Positions 1 to 8,718 are shown, counted from the stretch's first letter. The stretch: 64,000 nucleotides of DNA from Aliiroseovarius lamellibrachiae (GCF_018599245.1 NZ_JAHEVJ010000001.1:124001-188000); one strand, 5' to 3'. Numbers and translations: made by a program. Notes: generated from the letters alone by a model not told the origin.

Positions 1-2
1 TG

Positions 3-875
3 ACCGGCTATGTGCTGGTGGCGGCCAATATGATTCCAAAGGCCGATTGGCCGGCGATTGAAACCCTGTCGTTTCGGTTGCTGATCCCGGTGATCTTGTT
101 GCGCCTGATCTCAAAGGTGGATTTTGCGGGGGCTGGGGTCGGCCCATTTGTGTTGACCTTGGTTGCGACGGTGGCGGGCATTTCGGCGGTTGCTTTTGCG
201 CTGCGCTTGTTGCCAAAACATGTGCTGCCCAACCCGCCGTTCACCACGTTGTTTCAGTCCACCAGCCGGTGGAATGGGTTTGTTGGTTTGGCCGCAGCGG
301 AGCTGTTTTTAGGGCCGGAAGGCACCGCGTTGATCGCCTTGGCGATGGCGGTTTTGGTGGCGCCGTTGAATATCGTAAACGTGTCAATCCTGTCCGCCTT
401 TGGTCCGAGTGAGGCCTCGGTCAAGAAGGTTCTGCTGGGGATTGTGAAAAACCCGCTGGTGCAGGGCGGGGTGCTGGGGCTTGTGATCAATTTCACCGGC
501 AGTGAGATCCCGAAACCCATTGATGACACGCTGGAACTTATTGGCCGTGCGGCGCTTGGCGTGGGCATTCTGGCGATTGGCGCGGGGATTTCCCTGCGGC
601 GTTTGCTTTTGCCACATTGGCGCACCGTGCTGGGGCTGGTTTTGCGCCCCGGTCTTTCGAGCGGGCTTTTGTTGCTGATGGCGCCGATCTTTGGCCTGAC
701 GCCCGAACAGACCCTTGCCGGGATCTTTGTCTTTGGCGTGCCCGCCGCCACCAATGGCTATGTGGTGGCGCGGCAAATGGGGGGGGACGCGGATCTTTAT
801 GCGGATGTGATGACCTGGCAAACGCTGTTGGCTTTGATCTGGTTGCCCATGGCCGCGATCTGGCTGTTGCCTTAA
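3..875 (+). CDS. AEC-family auxin efflux carrier-like permease (5' end outside window)
   Basis: This is an integral inner-membrane transporter of the AEC (auxin efflux carrier) family, whose bacterial members export or take up organic acids or amino acids. The reading frame is open to the left edge of the window, so the true start lies upstream and the first helices are missing. About 290 residues are visible, made almost entirely of hydrophobic segments with short polar loops. The C-terminal part carries a GVPAATNGYVVARQMGG stretch, typical of the final helices of the family. It converges on the metallo-hydrolase gene, with 7 bases between the stop codons. The substrate cannot be told from sequence. 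Confidence 0.8.
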   Translation, partial: TGYVLVAANMIPKADWPAIETLSFRLLIPVILLRLISKVDFAGAGVGPFVLTLVATVAGISAVAFALRLLPKHVLPNPPFTTLFQSTSRWNGFVGLAAAELFLGPEGTALIALAMAVLVAPLNIVNVSILSAFGPSEASVKKVLLGIVKNPLVQGGVLGLVINFTGSEIPKPIDDTLELIGRAALGVGILAIGAGISLRRLLLPHWRTVLGLVLRPGLSSGLLLLMAPIFGLTPEQTLAGIFVFGVPAATNGYVVARQMGGDADLYADVMTWQTLLALIWLPMAAIWLLP

Positions 876-882
876 AGTTCGG

Positions 883-1575
883 TTAGATTTCAATCGCCTC
901 TAACACGTCTGGCTCCACCACATCCACGCCCGGCAACCCATCGCGCAGCACCTCGGCGCTTTGTTCCAGCACGGGGAAGGTGCGATAATGACAGGGGATC
1001 ACGGTCTTGAAGTTGAAATACCGTTTGGCCGCATAAGCCGCCCGCGCCATGTCCATGGTGAAATGTCCACCCGCACAGAGGATGCCAATGTCGGGCTGAT
1101 GCACATCGCCCATCCAATCCATATCCGCCATAATGTCGGTGTCGCCGGACAGGTAAATCACATGGCCTTCGCCTGCGATCATAAACCCAACCTCACCGCC
1201 CGCATACATTGGGCCGTTTGCCCCGGCGATGGACGAGCTGTGCGCGGCGTTGACCATTGTCACTTTTGCTGCGCCCAAAGACACCGTGCCGCCCTTGTTA
1301 AAGCCCGCGGTGGCGATCTCATGTTTGGTTTCCCAATAGCTCATCAGGTCGTAAATCCCGATGCAGGGGATGTCCAATTCACGGCAAACCTCAACCGCGT
1401 CGCCCGCGTGATCGCCATGCCCGTGGGTCAACAGCACATGGGTGGCACCCGCGATGGCCTCGGCCCGTTTGTGTTCAGGAAACATCGGATTGCCCGTCAG
1501 CCACGGATCCACCAGCAAGATCACATCCTCAATTTCCACCCGAAACCCGGAATGCCCCAGCCAAATGATCTTCAT
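883..1575 (-). CDS. UPF0173-type metal-dependent hydrolase (metallo-beta-lactamase fold)
   Basis: This is a cytoplasmic metallo-beta-lactamase-fold hydrolase of 230 residues, the usual size of the UPF0173 group, whose substrate is unknown. The protein starts MKIIWLGHSGF. The metal-binding motif THGHGDHAGD (HxHxDH) lies near residue 60, and further ligands are in YLSGDTD and in the late PCHYRTF. The reading frame extends further upstream, but the ATG at 1575 is chosen because an AGGGAGG ribosome-binding site precedes it and homologous proteins begin there. It is divergent from gatC, with about 190 bases of shared upstream DNA. Confidence 0.85.
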   Translation of the reverse strand: MKIIWLGHSGFRVEIEDVILLVDPWLTGNPMFPEHKRAEAIAGATHVLLTHGHGDHAGDAVEVCRELDIPCIGIYDLMSYWETKHEIATAGFNKGGTVSLGAAKVTMVNAAHSSSIAGANGPMYAGGEVGFMIAGEGHVIYLSGDTDIMADMDWMGDVHQPDIGILCAGGHFTMDMARAAYAAKRYFNFKTVIPCHYRTFPVLEQSAEVLRDGLPGVDVVEPDVLEAIEI

Positions 1576-1766
1576 TTTCGCCTCCCTTTGGTTGTCACCG
1601 AACCAGAGTATCAGTGAAACCCGCCATGTCACCCCGCGAAACGCCCCCGTCCCCCGGCGAAATGCCCAGAGGTGCTTGCCCCTTGGCCCCCCAAGGGCTA
1701 AACGGGTCGGCAAATATTCCGGCGATCCATCGCACAATCCGCATACATCCAATGGGAGCATCCCCC

Positions 1767-2054
1767 ATGTCGATCGACATCGAAACCGCGCGCAAGGTTG
1801 CGCATCTGGCCCGCATCAAAGTCGAAGACGACCGTCTTCCGGCGCTGGCCGAAAATTTCAACGCCATCCTCGGCTTTATTGAGCAACTCAATGAAGTGGA
1901 TGTTGAGGGTGTTGAACCGATGACATCCGTATCGCCCCAGCGGCTTTTCCGTCGCGAAGATGTGGTCACGGATGGCAATATGCCGGAAAAAATCCTGTCC
2001 AATGCACCTGATGCGCGCGAAGGGTTTTTCGCCGTGCCAAAAGTTGTCGAATAA
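1767..2054 (+). CDS. gatC: Asp-tRNA(Asn)/Glu-tRNA(Gln) amidotransferase subunit C
   Basis: GatC is the small subunit of the GatCAB amidotransferase, which converts mischarged Glu-tRNA(Gln) and Asp-tRNA(Asn) to the correct amidated forms. It wraps around the GatA-GatB interface. The 95-residue product has the family signature: an N-terminal ETARKVAHLARI helix, a central FNAILGFIEQLNEVDVEGVEPM segment (here split over residues 33-52) and a C-terminal FFAVPKVVE ending. The ATG at 1767 is chosen because it gives the standard N-terminus and has GGGAG upstream. gatA follows after 14 bases. gatB is not in this window. Confidence 0.95.
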   Translation: MSIDIETARKVAHLARIKVEDDRLPALAENFNAILGFIEQLNEVDVEGVEPMTSVSPQRLFRREDVVTDGNMPEKILSNAPDAREGFFAVPKVVE

Positions 2055-2068
2055 GGGGTGGTTGAACA

Positions 2069-3556
2069 ATGACTGAACTGAACAAACTGACCATCGCAGA
2101 TGCCCGCGACGCCATGCGCAAGGGCGATTTGACCTCGGCTGAGCTGACAGATGCGTGTCTTTCGGAAATCGAAGGCGCCGGTGCGCTGGGCGCATTTGTG
2201 CACAACACACCCGATCTGGCCCGCCAGCAGGCCGCAGCAGCAGATGTGCGTATCAAAGCAGGTGACGCGCCTGACATGTGCGGCATTCCGTTGGGCATCA
2301 AAGACCTCTTTTGCACCAAAGGTGTGCCATCCCAAGCGGCGTCAAAGATCCTTGAGGGGTTCACGCCGGAATACGAATCGACCGTGTCGCAGAACCTTTT
2401 GGACAATGGCACTGTGATGCTCGGCAAGCTGAACATGGATGAATTTGCCATGGGCTCGTCAAATGAAACATCCTGTTATGGCAATGCGGTGAACCCGTGG
2501 CGGCGCGGCAATGAAGACACGGCGCTGACACCGGGCGGCTCGTCCGGCGGATCGGCCTCTGCCGTGGCCGCTGACCTGTGCCTTGGCGCGACCGGCACCG
2601 ACACCGGCGGATCCATTCGCCAACCGGCTGCTTTCACCGGCATCACCGGCATCAAACCCACCTATGGGCGCTGTTCGCGTTGGGGTGTGGTGGCCTTTGC
2701 AAGCTCGCTTGACCAGGCCGGCCCAATGACCAAATCGGTGCGCGATGCGGCGATTATGCTTGAGGCAATGTGCGGCTTTGACGCCAAAGACAGCACCTCG
2801 GCCAATCTTGCTGTGCCAAACTTTGAGGCGATGCTGACCGGCGACATCAAGGGCAAGAAAATCGGTATTCCCAAGGAATATCATATGGATGGCATCCCGG
2901 CAGAGATCGAAGCGCTTTGGACCAAAGGGACAGAGATGTTGCGCGATGCGGGGGCGGAGATTGTGGATATCTCGCTGCCACACACCAAATACGCGCTGCC
3001 AGCTTACTACGTGATTGCACCGGCTGAAGCATCAAGCAACCTTGCCCGCTACGACGGTGTGAAATACGGGCACCGCGCCAAATTGGAAGCGGGTGACGGC
3101 ATTGACGAGATGTACGCCAAGACCCGCGCCGAAGGCTTTGGCGACGAGGTGCAAACCCGCGTGATGGTCGGTACATATGTACTGTCCGCCGGCTTTTACG
3201 ACGCCTATTACAACCGCGCCCGCCGCGTGCGTGCGTTGATCAAGAAAGACTTTGACGACGTGTTCGCCGCGGGCGTTGACGCGATCCTGACGCCTGCGAC
3301 GCCCTCTGCGGCCTTTGGGCTGGGGGAAATGGCGGATGCGGACCCGGTGAAAATGTACCTTAATGACGTCTTCACCGTGACGGTGAACTTGGCTGGCTTG
3401 CCCGGCATTTCGATCCCTGCGGGTCAGGATGCCAACGGCTTACCGCTGGGGCTTCAGCTCATTGGGCGTCCGTGGGAAGAGGGCGATCTGCTGAATATCG
3501 CCCATGAGGTCGAGGCCCGCGCGGGCTTTGTGGCGAAACCCACCAAATGGTGGTAA
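2069..3556 (+). CDS. gatA: Asp-tRNA(Asn)/Glu-tRNA(Gln) amidotransferase subunit A
   Basis: GatA is the glutaminase subunit of the GatCAB complex. It releases ammonia from glutamine and passes it to GatB for transamidation of tRNA-bound Glu or Asp. The 495-residue product belongs to the amidase-signature family. It has the Lys of GIKDLF and the Gly/Ser-rich core [15 protein letters not shown] followed by [12 protein letters not shown], which supply the Ser-cisSer-Lys triad. Length is normal for the family. It sits 14 bases after gatC, so the two are clearly one transcription unit. Confidence 0.97.
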   Translation: MTELNKLTIADARDAMRKGDLTSAELTDACLSEIEGAGALGAFVHNTPDLARQQAAAADVRIKAGDAPDMCGIPLGIKDLFCTKGVPSQAASKILEGFTPEYESTVSQNLLDNGTVMLGKLNMDEFAMGSSNETSCYGNAVNPWRRGNEDTALTPGGSSGGSASAVAADLCLGATGTDTGGSIRQPAAFTGITGIKPTYGRCSRWGVVAFASSLDQAGPMTKSVRDAAIMLEAMCGFDAKDSTSANLAVPNFEAMLTGDIKGKKIGIPKEYHMDGIPAEIEALWTKGTEMLRDAGAEIVDISLPHTKYALPAYYVIAPAEASSNLARYDGVKYGHRAKLEAGDGIDEMYAKTRAEGFGDEVQTRVMVGTYVLSAGFYDAYYNRARRVRALIKKDFDDVFAAGVDAILTPATPSAAFGLGEMADADPVKMYLNDVFTVTVNLAGLPGISIPAGQDANGLPLGLQLIGRPWEEGDLLNIAHEVEARAGFVAKPTKWW

Positions 3557-3592
3557 TCCTCATCTGAACAAGACAAAGAGACGGGGCGGAAT

Positions 3593-4303
3593 ATGCGTAG
3601 ATTTGTTGGTTTGATTGCAATTGCGGGCCTTTCGGCCTGTGTCGACACCTCGCTGCCGGACAGTGCGGCCCATCTGCCGACGAAACCGGTGGATCAATCC
3701 GCGCCCCTCTCTGCAATGATCGAAGGAAGCGCCGTCAGCGCGCAACCTTTGGACGCCCCCGCGACACCAATTGCCACCGCATCTGGTGGGGTTGGGATTT
3801 CTGATGAGCAGGATTTTCAGGCGGTGTCGTCCCGCGAGACAATTGAAAGTGATGCTGCCCGAATCGCCGCAAATAAGGCGCAATATCAACAGGTTGAGCC
3901 GACCGCTTTGCCCTCTCGTCCGGGCGGCGCGCACACATCCATCGTGAGCTATGCATTGAACACCAGCAATGTTGTTGGGCAGTCGCAATACAAACGCATA
4001 GGGCTTGGCGGCCAAAAACGGTTTGATCGAAATTGCCTGCGCTATGGCTCGCCCGATCTGGCGCAGCAGGCGTTTTTGAACGCCGGCGGGCCGAAGCGTG
4101 ACAAATATGGCATTGACCCGGATGGGGATGGCTTTGCCTGTGCCTGGAACCCAGCGCCGTTTCGCAATGCGCGTGTCGTTGCTGCCCCGCCGCCTGCGGC
4201 AGATGGCGTGACCGCAGCGGATCTTCAGGCGATTGGCATCACCGGTGCTGCACCCGCGACGGATCCGCTTCCGGGTGACGCGTTGAACATCTCGACCGAG
4301 TAA
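3593..4303 (+). CDS. Lipoprotein with C-terminal Excalibur calcium-binding domain
   Basis: A 236-residue predicted lipoprotein. The N-terminus MRRFVGLIAIAGLSAC is a short signal peptide ending in an LSAC lipobox, so Cys16 would be lipidated. A low-complexity Ala/Pro/Thr-rich region of about 120 residues follows. Near residues 142-185 there is an Excalibur-type domain, with the Cys of RNCLRYGSP, DPDGDGFACAWN as the calcium loop, and the second Cys in that loop. The domain is known from extracellular nucleases and surface proteins; no enzymatic domain is attached here. The next gene, a cell-wall amidase, starts 1 base after this stop, so a cell-envelope role is reasonable but inferred. Confidence 0.8.
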   Translation: MRRFVGLIAIAGLSACVDTSLPDSAAHLPTKPVDQSAPLSAMIEGSAVSAQPLDAPATPIATASGGVGISDEQDFQAVSSRETIESDAARIAANKAQYQQVEPTALPSRPGGAHTSIVSYALNTSNVVGQSQYKRIGLGGQKRFDRNCLRYGSPDLAQQAFLNAGGPKRDKYGIDPDGDGFACAWNPAPFRNARVVAAPPPAADGVTAADLQAIGITGAAPATDPLPGDALNISTE

Positions 4304-4304
4304 T

Positions 4305-4997
4305 ATGACGGCATCTGACGTCATTGCCCATCCGTCGCCCAATTTTGGGCCACGGCGGGATGGCCTTTTGCCCTCATTGATTGTGATCCATTACACTGCC
4401 ATGGCGGATGCGCCCTCGGCGCTCGCGCGGCTCTGTTCTGAGGAATTCGAAGTCTCTGCCCATTATCTGATCTGCAAAAAAGGACAGGTGTATCAGATGG
4501 TTGAGGAAAGTGCGCGCGCGTGGCATGCGGGCGCCGGGATGTGGCGCGGGATGGCGGATATCAACTCGCGCTCGATCGGGATTGAGCTTGATAACGACGG
4601 GCAAACCCCGTTTTCAGAACCACAAATGACCGCGCTTGAGACGCTGTTGCCGGGCATTATGACCCGCTGGAATATCGCCCCCGAAGGCCTGATTGGCCAC
4701 AGCGATATGGCCCCGACCCGCAAGGCCGATCCGGGCCGCAAGTTTGATTGGGCGCGGTTGGCGCTTCAGGGTTTGGCGATCTGGCCCGAGGGCACAAAGA
4801 CGGCTGACCAGACGGAGTTTGCCACGCTGGCCACCCGATTTGGCTATGACATGACCCAGGGCGAGGGGGCGGTGCTGGACGCCCTGCGTCAACGCTTTGC
4901 GCCGTGGCGCGATGGCCCGGTCCAAGATGCCGACATGGCGACCCTTGCGGATCTCGCCGCGCGCTTTCCAGTTGAACCCCCACAGAACATCACCTAA
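4305..4997 (+). CDS. N-acetylmuramoyl-L-alanine amidase (AmpD-like, Amidase_2)
   Basis: This enzyme cleaves the bond between N-acetylmuramic acid and the peptide stem, as in cell-wall recycling. The 230-residue protein has no signal peptide, which fits an AmpD-like cytoplasmic enzyme. Zinc ligands are visible in VIHYTAM (His near residue 29) and in the late LIGHSDMAPTRKADPG motif, which also holds the conserved Lys and Asp. The SAHYLICKKG and SIGIELDN blocks are typical of Amidase_2. The stop codon TAA is also the first part of the predicted -10 box of rnpB. Confidence 0.9.
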   Translation: MTASDVIAHPSPNFGPRRDGLLPSLIVIHYTAMADAPSALARLCSEEFEVSAHYLICKKGQVYQMVEESARAWHAGAGMWRGMADINSRSIGIELDNDGQTPFSEPQMTALETLLPGIMTRWNIAPEGLIGHSDMAPTRKADPGRKFDWARLALQGLAIWPEGTKTADQTEFATLATRFGYDMTQGEGAVLDALRQRFAPWRDGPVQDADMATLADLAARFPVEPPQNIT

Positions 4998-5000
4998 GTC
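4972..5000 (+). promoter_or_regulatory. Predicted rnpB promoter, overlapping the amidase stop codon
   Basis: TTGAAC at 4972-4977 and TAAGTC at 4995-5000 are separated by exactly 17 bases. The predicted start would be near 5006, which is where the first helix (P1) of RNase P RNA begins. The stop codon of the amidase gene forms the first three bases of the -10 box. Inferred from position and spacing only. Confidence 0.55.
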
Positions 5001-5003
5001 ATG

Positions 5004-5403
5004 CGAACGCGGATGGCTGGATGGCCGCGGGTTACTGGGCGAGCATGCTTGCCTATGACGCGAGGAAAGTCCGGACTCCATAAGGCAACGGTGCCGGGTA
5101 ACGCCCGGCTGGGGAAACCCAAGGGACAGCGCCACAGAGAAGAGACAGCCCCCGCATGTCAGGGGCAATGGTGAAACGGTGGGGTTAAAGCCCACCGCGC
5201 GTTTGGCAACAAATGCGGCACGGCAAGCCCCACCGGGAGCAATGCCAAATAGGAATCGCTAGGAACGCAAGTTCCGGGGCTGCCTTGGCCCCTGCAGATT
5301 CGGGTTGGCAGCTTGAGGTGTCTGGTAACAGGCATCCTAGAGGAATGGTCATCGAGGGTGGTAACACCCAGACAAAATCCGGCTTATAGGCCGTCCGCGT
5401 TAT
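5004..5403 (+). ncRNA. rnpB: RNase P RNA (bacterial type A, alphaproteobacterial)
   Basis: This is the catalytic RNA of RNase P, which removes 5' leaders from tRNA precursors. It is recognised by the universally conserved blocks GAGGAAAGTCCGGACTCC (from 5061), AACGCCCGGCTGGGGAAACCC (5100-5120), the ACAGAGAAGAGACAG block, the GGCAAGCCCCACC region and the 3' block AAATCCGGCTTATAGGCC near 5375. The first helix forms between AACGCGGATGGCT (5006) and the complementary GGCCGTCCGCGTT (ending 5401). The ends are set by this helix. T-rich DNA follows at 5401-5420. Confidence 0.95.
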
Positions 5404-5441
5404 TCTTTTTGATTCTTTTATGCCGTGATTTGTCGCGAAAA

Positions 5442-5496
5442 GGGCGCTGCCCCTCGCACTTCGTGCTCACCCCGAGATATTTTTGGCAAGAAAAAG
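5442..5496 (+). repeat. Dispersed gene-tail element, long form (copy 1)
   Basis: Long form: hairpin 1 is GGGC-GCT-GCCC (5442-5452), hairpin 2 is GCAC-TTC-GTGC (5456-5466), followed by CACCCCGAGATATTTTTGG and an A-rich CAAGAAAAAG tail. It lies about 40 bases after rnpB and in the same orientation. Nine further copies occur in this window. Confidence 0.8.
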
Positions 5497-5527
5497 AGGG
5501 GTGGTGGTGAAAACACGGGCTTTGCGG

Positions 5528-5555
5528 TTGACTCGGCAGGCAGGACCGCTACAAG
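5528..5555 (+). promoter_or_regulatory. Possible rpmG promoter
   Basis: TTGACT (5528-5533) and TACAAG (5550-5555) are 16 bases apart and lie 53 bases before the rpmG start codon. The match to a housekeeping promoter is fair, not perfect. Confidence 0.4.
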
Positions 5556-5607
5556 GCGGGTTCAAGATTGACCCGGGCCATGTTGTGCCCGATGAGGAGC
5601 TAGCAAC

Positions 5608-5775
5608 ATGGCGAAACCGACCACAATTAAAATCCGCCTGAACTCGACCGCGGATACCGGCCACTTCTACGTGACCAAGAAAAACGCACGCACCATGACC
5701 GAGAAAATGGTTGTGCGTAAGTATGACCCGGTTGTGCGCAAGCACGTCGAATATAAAGAAGGCAAGATCAAGTAA
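5608..5775 (+). CDS. rpmG: 50S ribosomal protein L33
   Basis: L33 is a small protein of the large ribosomal subunit. The product is 55 residues long, the standard length, beginning [21 protein letters not shown] and ending EYKEGKIK. The middle part [20 protein letters not shown] is the usual L33 core for alphaproteobacteria. It is a zinc-independent variant with no CxxC pairs. A GAGGAG ribosome-binding site lies at 5594-5599. The gene stands alone, with its own possible promoter upstream and a clear terminator downstream. Confidence 0.96.
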   Translation: MAKPTTIKIRLNSTADTGHFYVTKKNARTMTEKMVVRKYDPVVRKHVEYKEGKIK

Positions 5776-5792
5776 GATCTGCTGACTTTGCG

Positions 5793-5826
5793 AAAAAAGG
5801 CCGTCCCATTTGGGGCGGCTTTTTTT
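5793..5826 (+). terminator. Intrinsic terminator after rpmG
   Basis: GCCGTCCC pairs with GGGGCGGC (one G-T pair) across an ATTT loop, with A residues before and seven T residues after. It begins 18 bases after the rpmG stop codon. Confidence 0.85.
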
Positions 5827-5849
5827 GTTTCGGCGTGGCGGGGCCACGA

Positions 5850-6548
5850 TCAATTGTGCAGGATTTGCTGTGCGATGCGCTGACCCATCAGGTAATAGGT
5901 GTTGGGGCCGGGGTGAAAGCCATCAGAAGCCATCATTTCAGGCGACAGGGGCACATCAAAGGGCATGTAATCGACATTCAGCTCTTGCGCTTGTTGATAC
6001 AGCGCGCGGTCATATCGGTGGGCCTGAAGGCTGAGCACCCAGCGCAGCGGGTTGGGCAGCAGTGGGAATTTTTCAATTGGCGGAATGCCGGTTGCGATCA
6101 CGCGTTTGACGCCCCATTCGTGGCGCAGATGCGCGTAAAGGGCGGCGCGCAGGCGCAACAGACGCTCTAGCGGGATCTGGCTGGTGATGTCATTCACCCC
6201 CAACACCACAAGGGCCACATCCATTTGTGATGGGGTTTGTGCGCGTAGCAAAGGGCAGGCAGAGCGTGTTGTTGCCCCGGTTTTGGCAATTAACCGCCAT
6301 TCGACACGGTGTGAAGACGCGAGTGCCCCCACCAGCTGGCCGGAGAGGGCTTCGGACTGGCGTTTGGCCCCAACACCTGCCGCAGAGCTGTCACCGACGA
6401 TAAGCAGGCGCAGGGTGGAGCCATTGCCCGACAGGCCCGACCGGTGGCCAATCGGTTCGGGCAATTCGGTGGCTGTTTTACGTGCGCGCAACGCCTGTGC
6501 CGTCAAAAGCGGCATCAGTAAGAGTTTTGCGAGCATTTCAAGAAGCAT
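5850..6548 (-). CDS. SGNH/GDSL-family hydrolase
   Basis: A predicted esterase or lipase-like hydrolase of the SGNH superfamily, about 232 residues. Block I is VGDSSAAGVGA (nucleophile Ser, near residue 54), block III is LGVNDITSQ (Asn) and block V is SDGFHPG, which gives the Asp and His of the triad. A hydrophobic segment at the N-terminus (LLEMLAKLLLMPLLTAQAL) suggests membrane anchoring or export. The ATG at 6548 is chosen; a GTG two codons upstream is equally possible because no strong ribosome-binding site favours either. Its physiological substrate is unknown. Confidence 0.8.
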   Translation of the reverse strand: MLLEMLAKLLLMPLLTAQALRARKTATELPEPIGHRSGLSGNGSTLRLLIVGDSSAAGVGAKRQSEALSGQLVGALASSHRVEWRLIAKTGATTRSACPLLRAQTPSQMDVALVVLGVNDITSQIPLERLLRLRAALYAHLRHEWGVKRVIATGIPPIEKFPLLPNPLRWVLSLQAHRYDRALYQQAQELNVDYMPFDVPLSPEMMASDGFHPGPNTYYLMGQRIAQQILHN

Positions 6549-6570
6549 AGACACGGACCCACATCAGCAT

Positions 6571-6601
6571 AAAAAAAGGCCGGTCGCAATGACCGGCCTT
6601 T
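6571..6601 (-). terminator. Intrinsic terminator after the Bax-inhibitor-like gene
   Basis: On the minus strand AGGCCGGTC and GACCGGCCT form a perfect 9-bp stem with a 5-base loop, followed by seven T residues. It lies 24 bases beyond the stop codon of the gene at 6625-7398. Confidence 0.85.
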
Positions 6602-6624
6602 TGAATTTTTTGTGTCCGTTCAGA

Positions 6625-7398
6625 TCACTCGCGGTTGCCAAGGAACTGAAGCAGGAACATGAACAGGTTGATGAAATCGAGATAGAGGTTCAACGCCCCC
6701 ATGATGGCCGATTTCGCCAGCCATTCGCTGTCCATAGCATGTGCATGCGCGATGTAATCGTTCTTGATCTTCTGCGTGTCATAGGCGGTGAGGCCGGCAA
6801 AAATCAGCACACCCAGCACAGAGATCGCAAAATGGATCATCGAGGACCCGATGAAGATATTCACAATCGACGCAATGATAATGCCGATCAGACCCATGAT
6901 CAGGAAGGTGCCCAAAGGCCCCAGATCACGCTTGGTGGTGTAGCCATAAAGGCTAAGGCCCGCAAAAGCGATTGCGGTGATCAGGAAGGTCTGCACAATT
7001 GAGACGCCGGTGAACACCAGGAAGATCGAGCTGATCGACAGGCCCATCAGAACCGCAAAAGCGTAGAAAAACAGCTGTGCACCAGAGGCGGACAGGCGGC
7101 CGATCGCAGCGCCAAAGGCAAAAACCATCGCTAATGGCGCAAACATCACAACCCATTTCAGCGGCGAGGCGTAAAGCGCTTGCCCCAGGCCGGTCAGATA
7201 TTGACCTTCGCGGATCATTGCGGTGGCGCCCGATGGGTCAGATGTGACCGCAAGGCCAGCAATCGCCCAGCTTGCCAAGGCGGTGATCAAAAGACCGACC
7301 GACATGGTGCCATATACTTTATTCATATGGGCGCGAAGACCCTCGTCAATCGCGGCGCGTGTGCCAGCACCTGCGCGGATCGTGTCAAATTGAGCCAT
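6625..7398 (-). CDS. Bax inhibitor-1/YccA family membrane protein
   Basis: A polytopic inner-membrane protein of 257 residues from the Bax inhibitor-1 (BI-1/YccA) family. Relatives include E. coli YccA, which interacts with the FtsH protease, and calcium-leak proteins such as BsYetJ. Seven hydrophobic segments follow a soluble N-terminus of about 30 residues. The C-terminal part has the typical TAYDTQKIKNDY motif after the sixth segment and ends LNLYLDFINLFMFLLQFLGNRE. An AGGAGG ribosome-binding site sits 7 bases before the ATG. A strong terminator follows, so it is probably transcribed alone. Confidence 0.92.
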   Translation of the reverse strand: MAQFDTIRAGAGTRAAIDEGLRAHMNKVYGTMSVGLLITALASWAIAGLAVTSDPSGATAMIREGQYLTGLGQALYASPLKWVVMFAPLAMVFAFGAAIGRLSASGAQLFFYAFAVLMGLSISSIFLVFTGVSIVQTFLITAIAFAGLSLYGYTTKRDLGPLGTFLIMGLIGIIIASIVNIFIGSSMIHFAISVLGVLIFAGLTAYDTQKIKNDYIAHAHAMDSEWLAKSAIMGALNLYLDFINLFMFLLQFLGNRE

Positions 7399-7422
7399 AT
7401 TCAGCCTCCTGCAAACCTGTTG

Positions 7423-7446
7423 CGGCGGCTTTCATGAAAAAGCCGC
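7423..7446 (-). terminator. Hairpin after the DUF1127 gene, possible weak terminator
   Basis: GGCGGCTTT and AAAGCCGCC form a 9-bp stem around a short loop, about 70 bases beyond the DUF1127 stop codon. There is no T run after the stem on the minus strand, so terminator function is uncertain. Confidence 0.35.
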
Positions 7447-7515
7447 CCTTTGCACATATATTGGCAAGGACGGCTGGTTATTCAAGGGTTATACGCGGGA
7501 TTTTGCGCTGTGCGC

Positions 7516-7728
7516 TCAGCACACCCAATGAGATGGAACATCCCAAATCGGTTTGGTGGCTTCTTGCTGGGCTTGGGCGTGGCTCAGGCCGATATCGTCA
7601 AGCTGTGCATCACTCAGGGCGCTCAGGGCCTTGCGTTCACGGCGGATGTCCAGCGCGTTCACGATCCAGTTGAGCGGCGAGAAGCTCATTTTGTGGGTCG
7701 GTGTATTGGTACAAATTACTGCAGTCAT
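7516..7728 (-). CDS. DUF1127 small protein
   Basis: A 70-residue protein with a DUF1127 domain at residues 35-65 (ALSALSDAQLDDIGLS core). DUF1127 proteins are short, Arg-rich, RNA-associated regulators studied in Rhodobacter and Agrobacterium, where they affect RNA turnover, phosphate and C1 metabolism. A clear AGGAGAG ribosome-binding site precedes the ATG. It is divergent from the LysR gene, which may regulate it, but that is inference from position. Confidence 0.85.
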   Translation of the reverse strand: MTAVICTNTPTHKMSFSPLNWIVNALDIRRERKALSALSDAQLDDIGLSHAQAQQEATKPIWDVPSHWVC

Positions 7729-7780
7729 CTTCTCTCTCCTTTCTTGAAGCGGATCATTTGACCCGCTAGCATCACAATTC

Positions 7781-7807
7781 TTGATCTTTATGCAGGAATG
7801 CGATCAA
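7781..7807. promoter_or_regulatory. Inverted repeat between the DUF1127 and LysR genes
   Basis: TTGATC (7781-7786) and GATCAA (7802-7807) are perfect inverted half-sites separated by 15 bases, in the divergent intergenic region. Position and spacing fit a LysR-type operator, but the half-sites are short. Confidence 0.35.
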
Positions 7808-7852
7808 TAAAAAAAATGAATGTTTTTGAGCTGATTCATCACGGAGGGTGAT

Positions 7853-8707
7853 ATGCCAAGAAATTTGGACATGACAGCAATGCGCAGCTTTGCCACTGTC
7901 GCGGATGCGGGCGGGGTGACACGGGCCGCCGGTCTTTTGAACCTCACCCAATCGGCCGTGTCGATGCAACTGAAGCGGCTGGAGGAAAGCCTTGGCCGAT
8001 CCCTGCTTGATCGCTCCGGGCGTGGGGTCAGTCTGACAGCGGATGGCGAGCAATTGCTGGGCTATGCGCGCCGGATGCTGCATCTGAATGACGAAGTGTT
8101 CTCGCGGCTGACCGATCATGCCTATGAGGGGGAGATCGTGGTGGGGGTGCCTGCCGATGTCGTGTATCCGGCGATCCCCAAGATCTTAAAAGCCTTCCAT
8201 GCGGAATATCCGCGGATGAAGGTCCAGCTGATCTCGTCCTATACAAGCCGGTTGAAATCGATGTTCAAGCGCGGCGAATGCGACATCATCCTAACCACCG
8301 AGGATTCGGTGGATGGCGACGGCGAAACCCTGACACGTTTGCCCCTGGTCTGGGTCGGTGCGCCGGGCGGACAAGCCTATAAGGTGCGCCCCCTGCGGTT
8401 GGCCTTTGAACATGGCTGTATTTTCCGCGCCGGGGTGCAACAGGCCTTGGACGCGGCCAATATCCCGTGGGAAATGGCGGTTGAAAGTGATTCGACCCGC
8501 ACAATCGAGGCCTCCCTGTCGGCCGACCTCGCCGTCCATGCGGTGATCGATGGCACCACCTCGAGCCAGCTTGAAGTGGTGGACCATGGCGGTAGCTTGC
8601 CAGAGCTGAAAACAACCAGCGTGAATCTTTATGTTGCCAAAAGCGTGTCTGATCAGGCGTCCAACGACCTGCTGACCATGATTCGCACCGCCTATGTGGA
8701 TTTGTAA
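7853..8707 (+). CDS. LysR-family transcriptional regulator
   Basis: A 284-residue LysR-type regulator. The winged helix-turn-helix occupies residues 5-64 (LTQSAVSMQLKRLEESLG is the recognition region) and the rest is a periplasmic-binding-protein-like effector domain. A GGAGGG ribosome-binding site precedes the ATG. It is divergent from the DUF1127 gene, and the next gene downstream is convergent, so the likely target is either itself or DUF1127. The effector is unknown. Confidence 0.93.
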   Translation: MPRNLDMTAMRSFATVADAGGVTRAAGLLNLTQSAVSMQLKRLEESLGRSLLDRSGRGVSLTADGEQLLGYARRMLHLNDEVFSRLTDHAYEGEIVVGVPADVVYPAIPKILKAFHAEYPRMKVQLISSYTSRLKSMFKRGECDIILTTEDSVDGDGETLTRLPLVWVGAPGGQAYKVRPLRLAFEHGCIFRAGVQQALDAANIPWEMAVESDSTRTIEASLSADLAVHAVIDGTTSSQLEVVDHGGSLPELKTTSVNLYVAKSVSDQASNDLLTMIRTAYVDL

Positions 8708-8718
8708 CGGCGCGCGTC

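Noticed and set aside
7423-7446. Hairpin upstream of the Bax-inhibitor-like gene as a riboswitch
   Set aside because: A single 9-bp stem between a DUF1127 gene and the next gene's ribosome-binding site, with no conserved aptamer pattern. It is better explained as the end of the DUF1127 transcript.
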